Assembly (NCBI RefSeq): GCF_023282985.1
Contig: NZ_JAGQDC010000019.1
Location: 50,920 to 114,919, forward strand
Direction of reading: 5' to 3'
Origin: Serratia silvae
Lineage (GTDB): Bacteria; Pseudomonadota; Gammaproteobacteria; Enterobacterales; Enterobacteriaceae
Length of the DNA stretch: 64,000 bases
In this document: piece by piece, positions 10,941 through 19,412 of the stretch
Position numbering within the stretch: position 1 is the stretch's first letter
Layout: each line of letters opens with the position of its first letter
Translations under genes and position numbers: made by a program
Notes under the pieces: generated by a model
What the model saw: only the letters and a program-made list of their open reading frames with translations
Told to the model about the DNA's origin: nothing
The model's database searches: none

Positions 10941-11789
10941 TTACAGGATCACCGTGCGGTTACCGTAGACGAACACGCGTTGAGCCAGCACACGATACAG
11001 TGCGCGGCTAAGCACGTTTTTCTCCACGTCACGCCCGGCACGCATCATATCTTCTGCCGAATAGGTATGATCGACATGAATAACGTCCTGCATAATGATT
11101 GGGCCTTCATCCAGGCTATCGTTCACGTAGTGCGCCGTTGCCCCGATGATTTTCACTCCACGCTCATAAGCCTGGTGATAAGGGCGTGCACCGATAAAGG
11201 CTGGCAGGAATGAATGGTGAATATTGATCACCTGATTAGGATAATGCTGAACGAAAGCCGGGGTAAGCACGCGCATATACTTGGCTAATACCACGTAATC
11301 TGGCTGATATTGGTCGATCTGTGCGATCATCTGTTGATCATGTTGCTCACGCGTCAGCCCTTCGTGGCTGACCAGATGGAACGGAATGTCAAAGCGCTCA
11401 ACCAGCGTCTGCAACGTGGTGTGGTTGCCAATGACGGCGGCAATCTCAACGTCCAGGCCGCCATAGGCGCTTTTCATCAGCAGATCGCCCAGGCAGTGAG
11501 CTTCTTTGGTTACCAGCACGACAATACGGCGGCGGCCCGCACTGTGCAGTTCGCGCACCGAACCCTCAGGTAGGGCGCCGTCCAGATCGGCCAACAGAGT
11601 TGCGTCATTGAAGATCCCTTCCAGTTCGGTACGCATAAAGAAACGACCGGTGAGATGATCGACAAACTCATTGTTCTGCACAATGTTCAATTCGTGCTTG
11701 TAACAAATGTTGGTGATCTTGGCGATCAGCCCTTTGGCATCGGGGCAGATGGTGCGTAAAATTTTTCTTTGTACGTTTTGCTGTGGCAT
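10941..11789 (-). CDS. purU: formyltetrahydrofolate deformylase
   Basis: Hydrolyses 10-formyl-THF to formate and THF, supplying formate for PurT and balancing one-carbon pools. The 282-residue protein has an N-terminal ACT domain (about residues 8-85) and a C-terminal formyltransferase-like domain with the motif INIHHSFLPAFIGA and the Asp-containing SLDEGPII. The tyrTV-purU-ychJ order is as in E. coli. Confidence 0.96.
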   Translation of the reverse strand: MPQQNVQRKILRTICPDAKGLIAKITNICYKHELNIVQNNEFVDHLTGRFFMRTELEGIFNDATLLADLDGALPEGSVRELHSAGRRRIVVLVTKEAHCLGDLLMKSAYGGLDVEIAAVIGNHTTLQTLVERFDIPFHLVSHEGLTREQHDQQMIAQIDQYQPDYVVLAKYMRVLTPAFVQHYPNQVINIHHSFLPAFIGARPYHQAYERGVKIIGATAHYVNDSLDEGPIIMQDVIHVDHTYSAEDMMRAGRDVEKNVLSRALYRVLAQRVFVYGNRTVIL

Positions 11790-11826
11790 AAGTGTGTCGA
11801 TTCCGTCTGATTCTTAACTCGCAGGC

Positions 11827-12285
11827 TTATTGCCCGCAGCACTTTTTATATTTTTTGCCTGAACCGCAGGGGCAAACGGCATTTCTGCCCGGTCGAGGTC
11901 TGGTTCCGTCGATATAGTACCAGCGTTGTTCAAGGCGAAGGAAGCGGGAACGCTCATGCATGGCACTCTCGCTTTCCCCATCGCGCGACCGGGCGATGAA
12001 CTCCACGAACTCCTCATCAGCGCTATTACCAGCGGTTTCCGCGACTACCGTCAGCCCAAGCCATGTGGTATTGCCAAAACTGCTGCTGATGGCGCTGCGC
12101 CACTCTTCAGGTTTGCAGTCTGGGTGCCAGGTCGCAATAAGATAATCCACATCCCGTTTTACATAGGCGGAATATCTCGAACGCATTAATATGCCCGCAG
12201 ACTTGGCGTATTGAGTACCTGTTATATAGGGCTCACAGCAAGTGCTGTAGTCCTGCCCGCTGCCGCAGGGGCATAGCTCAGTCAA
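11827..12285 (-). CDS. ychJ: YchJ family protein with two SEC-C zinc motifs
   Basis: A 152-residue UPF0225 protein. A SEC-C-type metal motif occurs at each end: CPCGSGQDYSTCC near the N-terminus and CPCGSGKKYKKCC at the C-terminus. Between them is an NTF2-like fold region in the known family. SEC-C motifs bind zinc and in SecA contact SecB; the role of YchJ is not established. It precedes purU on the same strand and is divergent from rssA. Confidence 0.92.
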   Translation of the reverse strand: MTELCPCGSGQDYSTCCEPYITGTQYAKSAGILMRSRYSAYVKRDVDYLIATWHPDCKPEEWRSAISSSFGNTTWLGLTVVAETAGNSADEEFVEFIARSRDGESESAMHERSRFLRLEQRWYYIDGTRPRPGRNAVCPCGSGKKYKKCCGQ

Positions 12286-12431
12286 AATAACGCCTCTCAG
12301 TGGTTAGCTCGCGTGATGTAAAGCCGCAGCTAAAATGAATTTAACGCATATGTTACCTAACAACATTCGTTGATGACAATGTACCCTGCGATTGAGCTGA
12401 GTGAATTCACTATGCAAAGGATAGGCGAAGC

Positions 12432-13343
12432 ATGCGGAAAGTTAAAATCGGATTGGCATTGGGGGCCGGTGCCGCCAAGGGATGGGCGCATATCGGCGTG
12501 ATTAACGCACTGCGAAAGCTGGGTATCGAAGCCGATATTGTTGCAGGGTGTTCCGTGGGGGCATTGGTTGGGGCGGCGTTTGCCAGCCATCGGCTGCCAG
12601 CGATGGAGAAGTGGGTACGCTCATTCAGCTACTGGGACGTGATCAGGCTAATGGATCTCTCTTGGCAGCGCGGAGGATTATTACGCGGTGAACGCGTTTT
12701 TAACGTCGTTGGCCAAATACTGAAAATTAACGACTTTACCGACTGCTCGCTGAAATTCGGTGCGGTGACCACCAATCTCAGTACCGGTCGCGAGCTGTGG
12801 ATGACCAAAGGGGATATCCACCAGGCCATTCGTGCGTCCTGCAGCATGCCGGGTTTGCTGGCTCCGGTCTGGTTTGACGGGTATTGGTTAGTGGATGGTG
12901 CCTTGGTCAACCCGGTTCCTATCTCATTGGCCAGAGCGATGGGGGCCGACATAGTGATTGCTGTGGATTTGCAACATGATGCGCACCTGATGCAGCAGGA
13001 TCTGTTTTCGGTACGCAATGACGCTAGCGATCATAGTGAAACAAGCATTAGCGATGCCAATAACTGGCGCGACCGCCTGAGGGAACGCATGAATAAAATG
13101 ATGCTGAAGAAAACCACCTTCACCCCCACGGCGATGGAGATCATGAGCACCTCGATTCAGATGCTGGAGAATCGGGTGAAACGAACCCGTATGGCCAGTG
13201 ACCCGCCGGACGTGCTGATCCAGCCGTATTGCCCACAAATATCCACTCTGGATTTCCATCGTGCCAGCGAGGCAATAGAGGCGGGCCGGCTGGCGGTCGA
13301 AAAACAGATAGATGTTTTGACGCCGTTGATAAAAAATAAATGA
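12432..13343 (+). CDS. rssA: patatin-like phospholipase family protein RssA
   Basis: A 303-residue patatin-type serine lipase homologue. The oxyanion motif GAGAAKG lies near the N-terminus, the nucleophile elbow GCSVG carries Ser41, and the catalytic Asp lies in VDGALVNP (about residue 155). It is upstream of rssB as in E. coli, but a role in RpoS turnover has not been shown for the E. coli gene. ATG is preceded by AGGATAGGCGA. The catalytic dyad is intact, so hydrolase activity is plausible. Confidence 0.92.
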   Translation: MRKVKIGLALGAGAAKGWAHIGVINALRKLGIEADIVAGCSVGALVGAAFASHRLPAMEKWVRSFSYWDVIRLMDLSWQRGGLLRGERVFNVVGQILKINDFTDCSLKFGAVTTNLSTGRELWMTKGDIHQAIRASCSMPGLLAPVWFDGYWLVDGALVNPVPISLARAMGADIVIAVDLQHDAHLMQQDLFSVRNDASDHSETSISDANNWRDRLRERMNKMMLKKTTFTPTAMEIMSTSIQMLENRVKRTRMASDPPDVLIQPYCPQISTLDFHRASEAIEAGRLAVEKQIDVLTPLIKNK

Positions 13344-13448
13344 TTACCATTTGTTAGGGGGGAATGATGCTATCGGTCGTATTTTCGACAAGCACAAGTA
13401 CTCATTATGAGCCACTATTACAACATCAAAAGGGAAGAGGCTGGGTCG

Positions 13449-14462
13449 ATGTCATTACCACTGATAAACAAGCGCATCTTAATCGTCGAGGACGAGCAGG
13501 TTTTCCGTTCTGTGCTTGTTGGTTATCTTGCATCCTTGGGAGCACAAACCAGCGAGGCGTCCAATGGCCTTTTGGCGTTGAGTGCGGTTGAAGAGTTCGC
13601 CCCCGATCTCATCCTGTGCGATCTCGCCATGCCGGAAATGGACGGTATCGAATTTGTTGAGCATCTGCGTTTGCAAGGGATAAAGATCCCGGTATTGGTG
13701 ATCTCAGCGACCGATAAGATGGCGGATATCGCCAAGGTGTTGCGGCTCGGCGTACAGGATGTGCTACTGAAACCGTTGACTGACCTCAATCGGCTGCGCG
13801 AAGCGGTGCTGGCTTGTCTCTACCCCAATATGTTTACTTCGCAGGCGATCGAAGAGGCCGAGTTGTTACAGGATTGGCAGGCATTAAGCCAAAATCCTTC
13901 CGAAGCCGTGAGATTACTCAAGCAATTGCAACCACAGGTGCAGCAGTGTATTGCCGGTTGCCGTATTAATTATCGGCAATTAACCACCAGCGAAAATCTG
14001 GGGTTGGTGCTGGATATCGCTGCGCTGTCGGATAAAGATCTGGCGTTTTATTGCCTGGACGTTACCCGTGCGGGAGATAATGGCGTGATGGCTGCTTTGT
14101 TGTTGCGTGCGCTATTCAACGGTTTACTACAGGATCATTTAGCCAATCAACAACACCGCCTGCCGCAAATGTCTGCATTGTTAAAACAAGTTAACCAATT
14201 ATTGCGCCAAGGCAAGCTGGAAGGCCAATTTCCGCTGTTGGTGGGTTATTATCATGCCGAATATAAGAATCTGGTGCTGGCCTCTGCCGGCTTACATGCC
14301 AATGTAAATACAGGGGATAACCTGATTCAATTAAGTAATGGTGTACCCTTGGGAACGCTTGGTACCACTTACATGAATCAAATTAGCCAACGCTGTGATG
14401 CCTGGCAGTGCCAGGTATGGGGCAACGGTGGCCGGTTACGTCTGATGCTGAGTGTTGAATAA
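13449..14462 (+). CDS. rssB: RpoS-delivery response regulator RssB
   Basis: Adaptor that binds RpoS and hands it to ClpXP. The start at 13449 follows GGGAAGAGG and gives 337 residues, the E. coli length; the in-frame ATG at 13407 lacks a ribosome site. The receiver domain has the acidic pair Glu14-Asp15 and the phospho-acceptor Asp58 in LCDLAMP. The C-terminal region is the PP2C-like domain without catalytic metals. Linked to rssA with a gap of about 100 bases. Confidence 0.95.
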   Translation: MSLPLINKRILIVEDEQVFRSVLVGYLASLGAQTSEASNGLLALSAVEEFAPDLILCDLAMPEMDGIEFVEHLRLQGIKIPVLVISATDKMADIAKVLRLGVQDVLLKPLTDLNRLREAVLACLYPNMFTSQAIEEAELLQDWQALSQNPSEAVRLLKQLQPQVQQCIAGCRINYRQLTTSENLGLVLDIAALSDKDLAFYCLDVTRAGDNGVMAALLLRALFNGLLQDHLANQQHRLPQMSALLKQVNQLLRQGKLEGQFPLLVGYYHAEYKNLVLASAGLHANVNTGDNLIQLSNGVPLGTLGTTYMNQISQRCDAWQCQVWGNGGRLRLMLSVE

Positions 14463-14850
14463 ATCGTCAATGGGGCCCCCGCAATTGTTTCTACCTATTC
14501 ACCGTCTTCATCGTTTTCATAGGTAGTTGTCTTAATTTATTGCTATTTGAGCTTGAGGTAATACTCAGCGGTTTTAAGCTGGTATACTTTGAGGGTTTTT
14601 CGTATGGCGGAGTAGCGCACAATTTGAGCGTGCATCGAGAGCAAAAATAGGATCGCTTAGATCGTCGAGTCCCCAGTAGCCATTTGTGGGGGATAAGCCT
14701 GTTTGTGATCTCTTTGACCAATAGCGTGTCGAGACGAAAAAGAACACCCTATACGGGTAAAGAATTATCGGTTTGGCTGCTACCTAGGGTGGCAGACAGT
14801 CCGAAGTAGCTTGATAACGTTTTGTTAAATTTGAAAATTAGGACTTCCCG
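14463..14850. other. 388-base intergenic region where galU is expected
   Basis: No convincing gene is present between rssB and ugd. In E. coli galU lies here between rssB and hns. The region is fairly AT-rich and I see no galU remnant in any frame. It probably holds the ugd promoter, but I could not assign -35/-10 boxes with confidence. Confidence 0.6.
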
Positions 14851-16194
14851 ATGAAAGTAACCGTTTTCGGTATTGGTTATGTTGGCCTGGTACAGGCAGC
14901 CGTGCTGGCTGACGTGGGTCATGATGTCATGTGTATCGACATTGATGAACATAAGGTCGAAAACCTCAAAAAAGGAAATATTCCGATCTTTGAGCCGGGC
15001 CTGAGCTCGCTGGTACAGCAAAACTATGAAGCTGGTCGCCTGCATTTCACTACCGATGCAAAGGCGGGTGTTGCTCATGGCGCTATCCAGTTTATTGCCG
15101 TGGGTACGCCACCGGACGAAGATGGTTCTGCCGATCTGAAATATGTCACCGCCGTGGCCCGCACCATCGCCGAGCATATGACAGATCGTAAAGTGGTGAT
15201 CGATAAGTCAACCGTACCGGTAGGTACCGCTGATAAAGTTCGTGAAGTGATGACCGAAACGCTGCGCAAGCGCGGCAGCGATGTGGCCTTTGATGTGGTA
15301 TCCAACCCTGAGTTCCTCAAGGAAGGGGCCGCCGTTGCCGACTGTATGCGCCCTGAGCGCATTGTGCTGGGCACCGATAACAAAGACGTCATTGAGCCAT
15401 TACGTGAGCTGTATGAGCCGTTCAACCGTAATCACGACCGCATGATCCTGATGGATATCCGCAGCGCGGAGCTGACCAAGTATGCCGCCAACTGCATGCT
15501 GGCGACCAAAATCAGCTTTATGAACGAAATCTCCAATCTGGCAGAGATGCTGGGTGCGGACATTGAAAAAGTACGTCAGGGGATCGGTTCGGATTCACGT
15601 ATTGGCTATCACTTCATTTATCCAGGTTGTGGCTACGGCGGCTCCTGTTTCCCGAAAGACGTTCAGGCGCTAATCCGCACCGCAGAGCATATTGGTTATC
15701 AACCGAAGCTGTTGCAGGCGGTAGAGCAGGTGAACAATCAGCAGAAATATAAGCTGACCCAGTTCATCCAGCATCATTTCGCCAATGATGTAAAAGGGAA
15801 AACTTTCGCGCTGTGGGGCCTGGCATTTAAACCTAATACCGACGATATGCGTGAAGCCTCTAGCCGAGTGCTGATGGAAACCTTGTGGGAGTTAGGTGCC
15901 AGCGTGCAAGCCTATGACCCAGAAGCCATGGCCGAAGCGCAGCGTATCTATGGTCAACGTGCCGATCTGAAACTGATGGGGACCAAAGAAGCGGCGTTAC
16001 AGGATGCCGATGCGTTGGTGATCTGTACCGAATGGCAGAATTTCCGCGCCCCGGATTTTGATGCGATTAAAGCAGCCTTGAAGCAGCCAGTCATTTTTGA
16101 TGGCCGTAACCTGTTTGATCCAGAACGCCTGCAAGCTCGCGGCTTTACTTATTATGGTATTGGTCGTGGCGCATCGATTAAGCCGGTCATCTAA
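14851..16194 (+). CDS. ugd: UDP-glucose 6-dehydrogenase
   Basis: Oxidises UDP-glucose to UDP-glucuronate with NAD+, feeding capsule, O-antigen and 4-amino-arabinose lipid A modification. The 447-residue length is that of the long bacterial type. The N-terminal NAD-binding motif is [10 protein letters not shown], and the catalytic Cys lies in [12 protein letters not shown] in the second half. AGGACTTCCCG precedes the ATG. It is followed after 9 bases by an epimerase gene that would use its product, so the pair forms an operon. Confidence 0.96.
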   Translation: MKVTVFGIGYVGLVQAAVLADVGHDVMCIDIDEHKVENLKKGNIPIFEPGLSSLVQQNYEAGRLHFTTDAKAGVAHGAIQFIAVGTPPDEDGSADLKYVTAVARTIAEHMTDRKVVIDKSTVPVGTADKVREVMTETLRKRGSDVAFDVVSNPEFLKEGAAVADCMRPERIVLGTDNKDVIEPLRELYEPFNRNHDRMILMDIRSAELTKYAANCMLATKISFMNEISNLAEMLGADIEKVRQGIGSDSRIGYHFIYPGCGYGGSCFPKDVQALIRTAEHIGYQPKLLQAVEQVNNQQKYKLTQFIQHHFANDVKGKTFALWGLAFKPNTDDMREASSRVLMETLWELGASVQAYDPEAMAEAQRIYGQRADLKLMGTKEAALQDADALVICTEWQNFRAPDFDAIKAALKQPVIFDGRNLFDPERLQARGFTYYGIGRGASIKPVI

Positions 16195-16203
16195 GAGGTG
16201 AAT

Positions 16204-17214
16204 ATGAAATTCCTGGTTACAGGCGCTGCAGGGTTTATTGGTTATCACGTAACGGAGCGCCTGCTATCCATGGGGCATCAGGTTGTCGGTATTGACAACC
16301 TGAATGATTATTACGATGTCAGCCTGAAACAGGCACGGCTCGAAATGCTGGCTAATAAGCCAGCATTTCAGTTTATCAAACTGGATTTGGCCGATCGCAA
16401 TGGAATTGCCGAGCTGTTCGCTGAGCATCGGTTTGAGCGGGTCATTCACCTCGGCGCCCAGGCCGGAGTGCGCTATTCGCTGGATCACCCCTTGGCTTAT
16501 GCGGATTCCAACCTGATTGGTCATTTGAACATTCTTGAAGGGTGTCGACATAATAAGGTCGGACATTTGCTGTACGCGTCTTCCAGTTCGGTTTATGGAT
16601 TGAATCGCAAGCTGCCGTTTTCGACGGATGACTCGGTCGATCACCCAATATCCCTGTACGCGGCAACGAAGAAAGCCAATGAGCTGATGTCGCACAGCTA
16701 TTCGCATTTATATGGTCTGCCTACCACTGGCCTGCGCTTTTTCACCGTATATGGCCCTTGGGGGCGTCCTGACATGGCGCTGTTTAAATTCACCAAGGCG
16801 ATATTGGCCGGTGAGAGCATTGATGTATATAACCATGGTGAGATGCATCGTGACTTTACTTACATTGATGATATTGCCGAGGCGGTAGTGCGCTTGCAGG
16901 CCATAGTTCCTCAACCCAATGCCAATTGGACTGTGGAACAAGGTTCTCCAGCCAGCAGCTCAGCGCCTTACCATGTCTATAATATCGGCAATAGTAGCCC
17001 TATTAAGCTAATGGAATATATTCGTGCTCTGGAAGCTGCTTTAGGCATAACGGCACACAAAAATATGCTGCCGATGCAACCCGGTGACGTTTTGGATACC
17101 AGCGCTGATACCGAGGCGCTGTACCAGACTATCGCGTTTAAACCTGAGACCAGCGTTGATGAAGGGGTTAAACGGTTTGTCGATTGGTATAGGGCGTTTT
17201 ATAACGTTCAGTAA
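16204..17214 (+). CDS. NAD-dependent epimerase, probably UDP-glucuronate 4-epimerase
   Basis: Extended short-chain dehydrogenase of 336 residues. The N-terminal GAAGFIG nucleotide loop (residues 7-13), the SSSSVYG catalytic Ser/Thr segment and the YAATKKANE Tyr-Lys pair are all present, as in the Gla/WbnF/Cap5I-type UDP-GlcA 4-epimerases. It would interconvert UDP-glucuronate and UDP-galacturonate. The ATG at 16204 is preferred because AGAGG lies 7 bases before it; a GTG two codons upstream overlaps that site. The linkage to ugd supports a UDP-GlcA rather than UDP-glucose substrate, but this is inference. Confidence 0.85.
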   Translation: MKFLVTGAAGFIGYHVTERLLSMGHQVVGIDNLNDYYDVSLKQARLEMLANKPAFQFIKLDLADRNGIAELFAEHRFERVIHLGAQAGVRYSLDHPLAYADSNLIGHLNILEGCRHNKVGHLLYASSSSVYGLNRKLPFSTDDSVDHPISLYAATKKANELMSHSYSHLYGLPTTGLRFFTVYGPWGRPDMALFKFTKAILAGESIDVYNHGEMHRDFTYIDDIAEAVVRLQAIVPQPNANWTVEQGSPASSSAPYHVYNIGNSSPIKLMEYIRALEAALGITAHKNMLPMQPGDVLDTSADTEALYQTIAFKPETSVDEGVKRFVDWYRAFYNVQ

Positions 17215-17238
17215 CCGAACGATAGACGGGTAAAATAA

Positions 17239-17260
17239 AGGGGCTTAGGCCTCTTTTTCT
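17239..17260 (+). terminator. terminator of the ugd-epimerase operon
   Basis: A 6-bp stem AGGGGC/GCCTCT (one G-U pair) with loop TTAG, followed by TTTTTCTTT, 24 bases past the epimerase stop. Confidence 0.75.
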
Positions 17261-17341
17261 TTACCTATTGTACATCAGAATTTTGCTAATCAATCAGCAT
17301 AAAGCGCGTGAAGGTCTAGGTGGTTGCCGTGACAGCAAAGC

Positions 17342-17366
17342 AAAAGGCTCCCATAGGGAGCCTTTT
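17342..17366 (-). terminator. terminator of hns, possibly bidirectional
   Basis: A perfect stem GGCTCCC/GGGAGCC with loop ATA flanked by A4 and T4, just past the hns stop codon. Confidence 0.85.
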
Positions 17367-17387
17367 GAAGGTAACTAAAAAATGCTA

Positions 17388-17795
17388 TTACAGCAGGAAA
17401 TCGTCCAGGGATTTGCCTTGCTCTTCGATAGCTTTTTTAATCACGGCTGGAGTACGGCCCTGGCCAGTCCAGGTTTTCATTTCGCCGTTTTCGTCTTTAT
17501 AGTGGTATTTTGCTGGGCGTGCAGCACGCTTTGCTTTACCAGCGGCTTTGGTGGCAGCCATAGTTTGCAGCAGTTCGTTTGGATCAATACCGTCTGCAAT
17601 CAGCATTTCGCGATATTGTTGCAGTTTACGAGTGCGCTCTTCAATTTCTGCCTGCGCCTGGCTGTCTTCTTCGCGGCGTTCGTTAACAACAACTTCCAGC
17701 TTCTCCAGCATCTCTTCCAGTGTTTCCAGGCTGCATTCTCTTGCCTGTGCACGTAGAGTACGGATGTTGTTCAAAATCTTCAATGCTTCGCTCAT
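17388..17795 (-). CDS. hns: nucleoid-associated silencing protein H-NS
   Basis: A 135-residue H-NS. The N-terminal half is a coiled-coil oligomerisation region and the C-terminal half has the AT-hook-like DNA-contact loop [12 protein letters not shown]. It silences AT-rich, often horizontally acquired DNA. The upstream region on the minus strand has a TTGCAG/TATTAT promoter and a leader with a C-rich run just before the ribosome site, closely resembling E. coli hns. It is divergent from tdk. Confidence 0.97.
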   Translation of the reverse strand: MSEALKILNNIRTLRAQARECSLETLEEMLEKLEVVVNERREEDSQAQAEIEERTRKLQQYREMLIADGIDPNELLQTMAATKAAGKAKRAARPAKYHYKDENGEMKTWTGQGRTPAVIKKAIEEQGKSLDDFLL

Positions 17796-17837
17796 TGTTC
17801 TAGTCTCAAATTATATTAGTGGGGGGGCGTGACGATA

Positions 17838-17866
17838 ATAATAGAGTGCTCCTTTCTTTTCTGCAA
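17838..17866 (-). promoter_or_regulatory. hns promoter
   Basis: On the minus strand TTGCAG (17861-17866) and TATTAT (17838-17843) are separated by 17 bases and lie about 45 bases upstream of the hns start. Confidence 0.8.
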
Positions 17867-18467
17867 TAGCCAAATGGAAAGAGTGACTAAATTTATCTTT
17901 AAAAAACCGATATTGAGAACTGTCCGGCTAATAACATAGGAGAAACGCGCTTTTATCCCTCCCTCGCTTTTTAAGCCAGTTTTTCCAGCCGGAAGGCATA
18001 ATCACCGAGCTTAAAGTCATTTTGGCTCGTTTGACATAATTATGTTCTATAACGGTAGCGGGAAGGATTTGTGTCCATAATCACTTCCCAAAAAGGACTA
18101 GTACTGTAAAGAATGGGGGTATCGCGGTAAACAGCCCGTCAGGAGATAGTAAGTTGTTAAGTGCTCCAATTAACCGGACCGTCATCGCTGAAAACACATT
18201 TAATTGCATTGCTGGGGAGAGGGGCAGGACAGGCTGTTTGCTTGCTAGCAGGACATATCCGTTTGAGCATTAATGAGTTTAGTTAATCATTAACATTAAT
18301 TAATAGTACTTGATGAACCGCAGTGATCTGTAAATAGATGTAAAAATGTCCATTGCGCGTGTAAAATGTTTCACATGAAACTCAGCTTATGGCTATTTTT
18401 TATGTAGGCCCGCTTACTGAGTCTGGCCACTGTCTATGCTACACTGTCAACCTGCACCTTTCGACAG

Positions 18468-18636
18468 TATATCCCCGTCGTTTCTCAGGCTGCAGTGCTG
18501 TTAACCGTAACAGACTCATCAACTGAGGGCGAATATATTCGCCCTGATTGGCAAGGGCGCAGTGTAGAGCGCCAGCAAGGCCAGAGGATGAGTCAGCGGG
18601 TGGTTCAATTGTAACCAGAAATTCTTAGGGTATATA
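18468..18636. repeat. diverged palindromic repeat upstream of tdk (MITE-like)
   Basis: The left end TATATCCCCGTCG and the following TTTCTCAGGCTGCAG resemble the left end of the repeat at 45844-45970, and the right end reads AATTCTTAGGGTATATA, like the right end of that repeat. Its centre is a perfect 20-bp palindrome at 18526-18545. It lies about 26 bases before the tdk start, so it would be in the tdk leader or promoter. The family relation is moderate in confidence because of divergence. Confidence 0.55.
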
Positions 18637-18662
18637 TTTTAAACCATTGGAGTCGCGGCCAC

Positions 18663-19247
18663 ATGGCTCAGCTTTATTTTTATTATTCCGCTATGAATGC
18701 GGGGAAATCGACAGCATTATTACAATCTTCATATAATTATCAAGAACGTGGTATGCGTACGCTGGTCTTCACTGCCGAGATCGACCACCGCTTCGGCGTG
18801 GGTAAAGTGAGTTCGCGGATTGGGTTGTCGTCCCAAGCGCAGCTTTATAATAACGCTACTCAACTGTACGCCATGATTAATCAAGAGCATCAGCAGCAGC
18901 CCGTGCACTGTGTGCTGGTGGATGAAAGCCAGTTTCTGACCAAAGAGCAGGTTGAAGAGCTTTGCGAGGTGGTCGACCAACTTGATATTCCTGTGCTGTG
19001 TTATGGTCTACGTACGGATTTTCTTGGGGAACTGTTTGTTGGCAGCCATCATCTGCTGGCCTGGGCAGACAAGCTGGTCGAACTGAAGACCATCTGTCAT
19101 TGCGGGCGTAAAGCCAATATGGTGCTGCGCCTGGGGGAAGATGGCAAGGCGATGCATATGGGGGAACAGGTGGTGATCGGGGGTAACGAAAGCTATGTTT
19201 CGGTATGCCGCAAGCACTACAAGGAAGCGATCAAGACTCCAGAGTGA
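18663..19247 (+). CDS. tdk: thymidine kinase, type II
   Basis: Phosphorylates thymidine for pyrimidine salvage. The 194-residue protein has the P-loop AMNAGKST (residues 10-17), the Walker B-like VDESQFL, and two zinc-binding Cys clusters (CHCGRK and CRKH in the C-terminal third). The long upstream region contains a palindromic repeat that may affect expression. The hns-tdk-adhE order is as in E. coli. Confidence 0.96.
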   Translation: MAQLYFYYSAMNAGKSTALLQSSYNYQERGMRTLVFTAEIDHRFGVGKVSSRIGLSSQAQLYNNATQLYAMINQEHQQQPVHCVLVDESQFLTKEQVEELCEVVDQLDIPVLCYGLRTDFLGELFVGSHHLLAWADKLVELKTICHCGRKANMVLRLGEDGKAMHMGEQVVIGGNESYVSVCRKHYKEAIKTPE

Positions 19248-19371
19248 TATTGTGCCAGAAGCGCCGCAGGAGGCCTGTGCAGTGTTTTTTGATGCCACCC
19301 TATAGGCACAAGTTAGTGTTGCTATGCAAATAGCGTATAGTTCATTGAGCGCAACATATCTCGTGCATAAA

Positions 19372-19395
19372 AAAACCCGCCTTTCGGCGGGTTTT
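19372..19395 (-). terminator. terminator of adhE
   Basis: Perfect stem CCCGCC/GGCGGG with a four-base loop, A-run on one side and T-run on the other, just past the adhE stop. It could also stop transcripts arriving from tdk. Confidence 0.85.
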
Positions 19396-19412
19396 GACCA
19401 TTCAGAGAACGG

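Larger units (their letters stand above)
17796..18662. other. 867-base divergent intergenic region hns/tdk
   Basis: It holds the hns promoter at its left end, an AT-rich middle (including a TTAATTAAT-rich stretch around 18280-18305) that could bind H-NS itself, and a palindromic repeat at 18468-18636 just before tdk. I see no protein gene in it. Confidence 0.6.

Noticed and set aside
14601..14620. An ops/JUMPstart-like segment before ugd (GGCGGAGTAGCGC)
   Set aside because: It differs from the ops consensus by an internal two-base insertion and lacks the rest of the JUMPstart element, so RfaH control is not supported.
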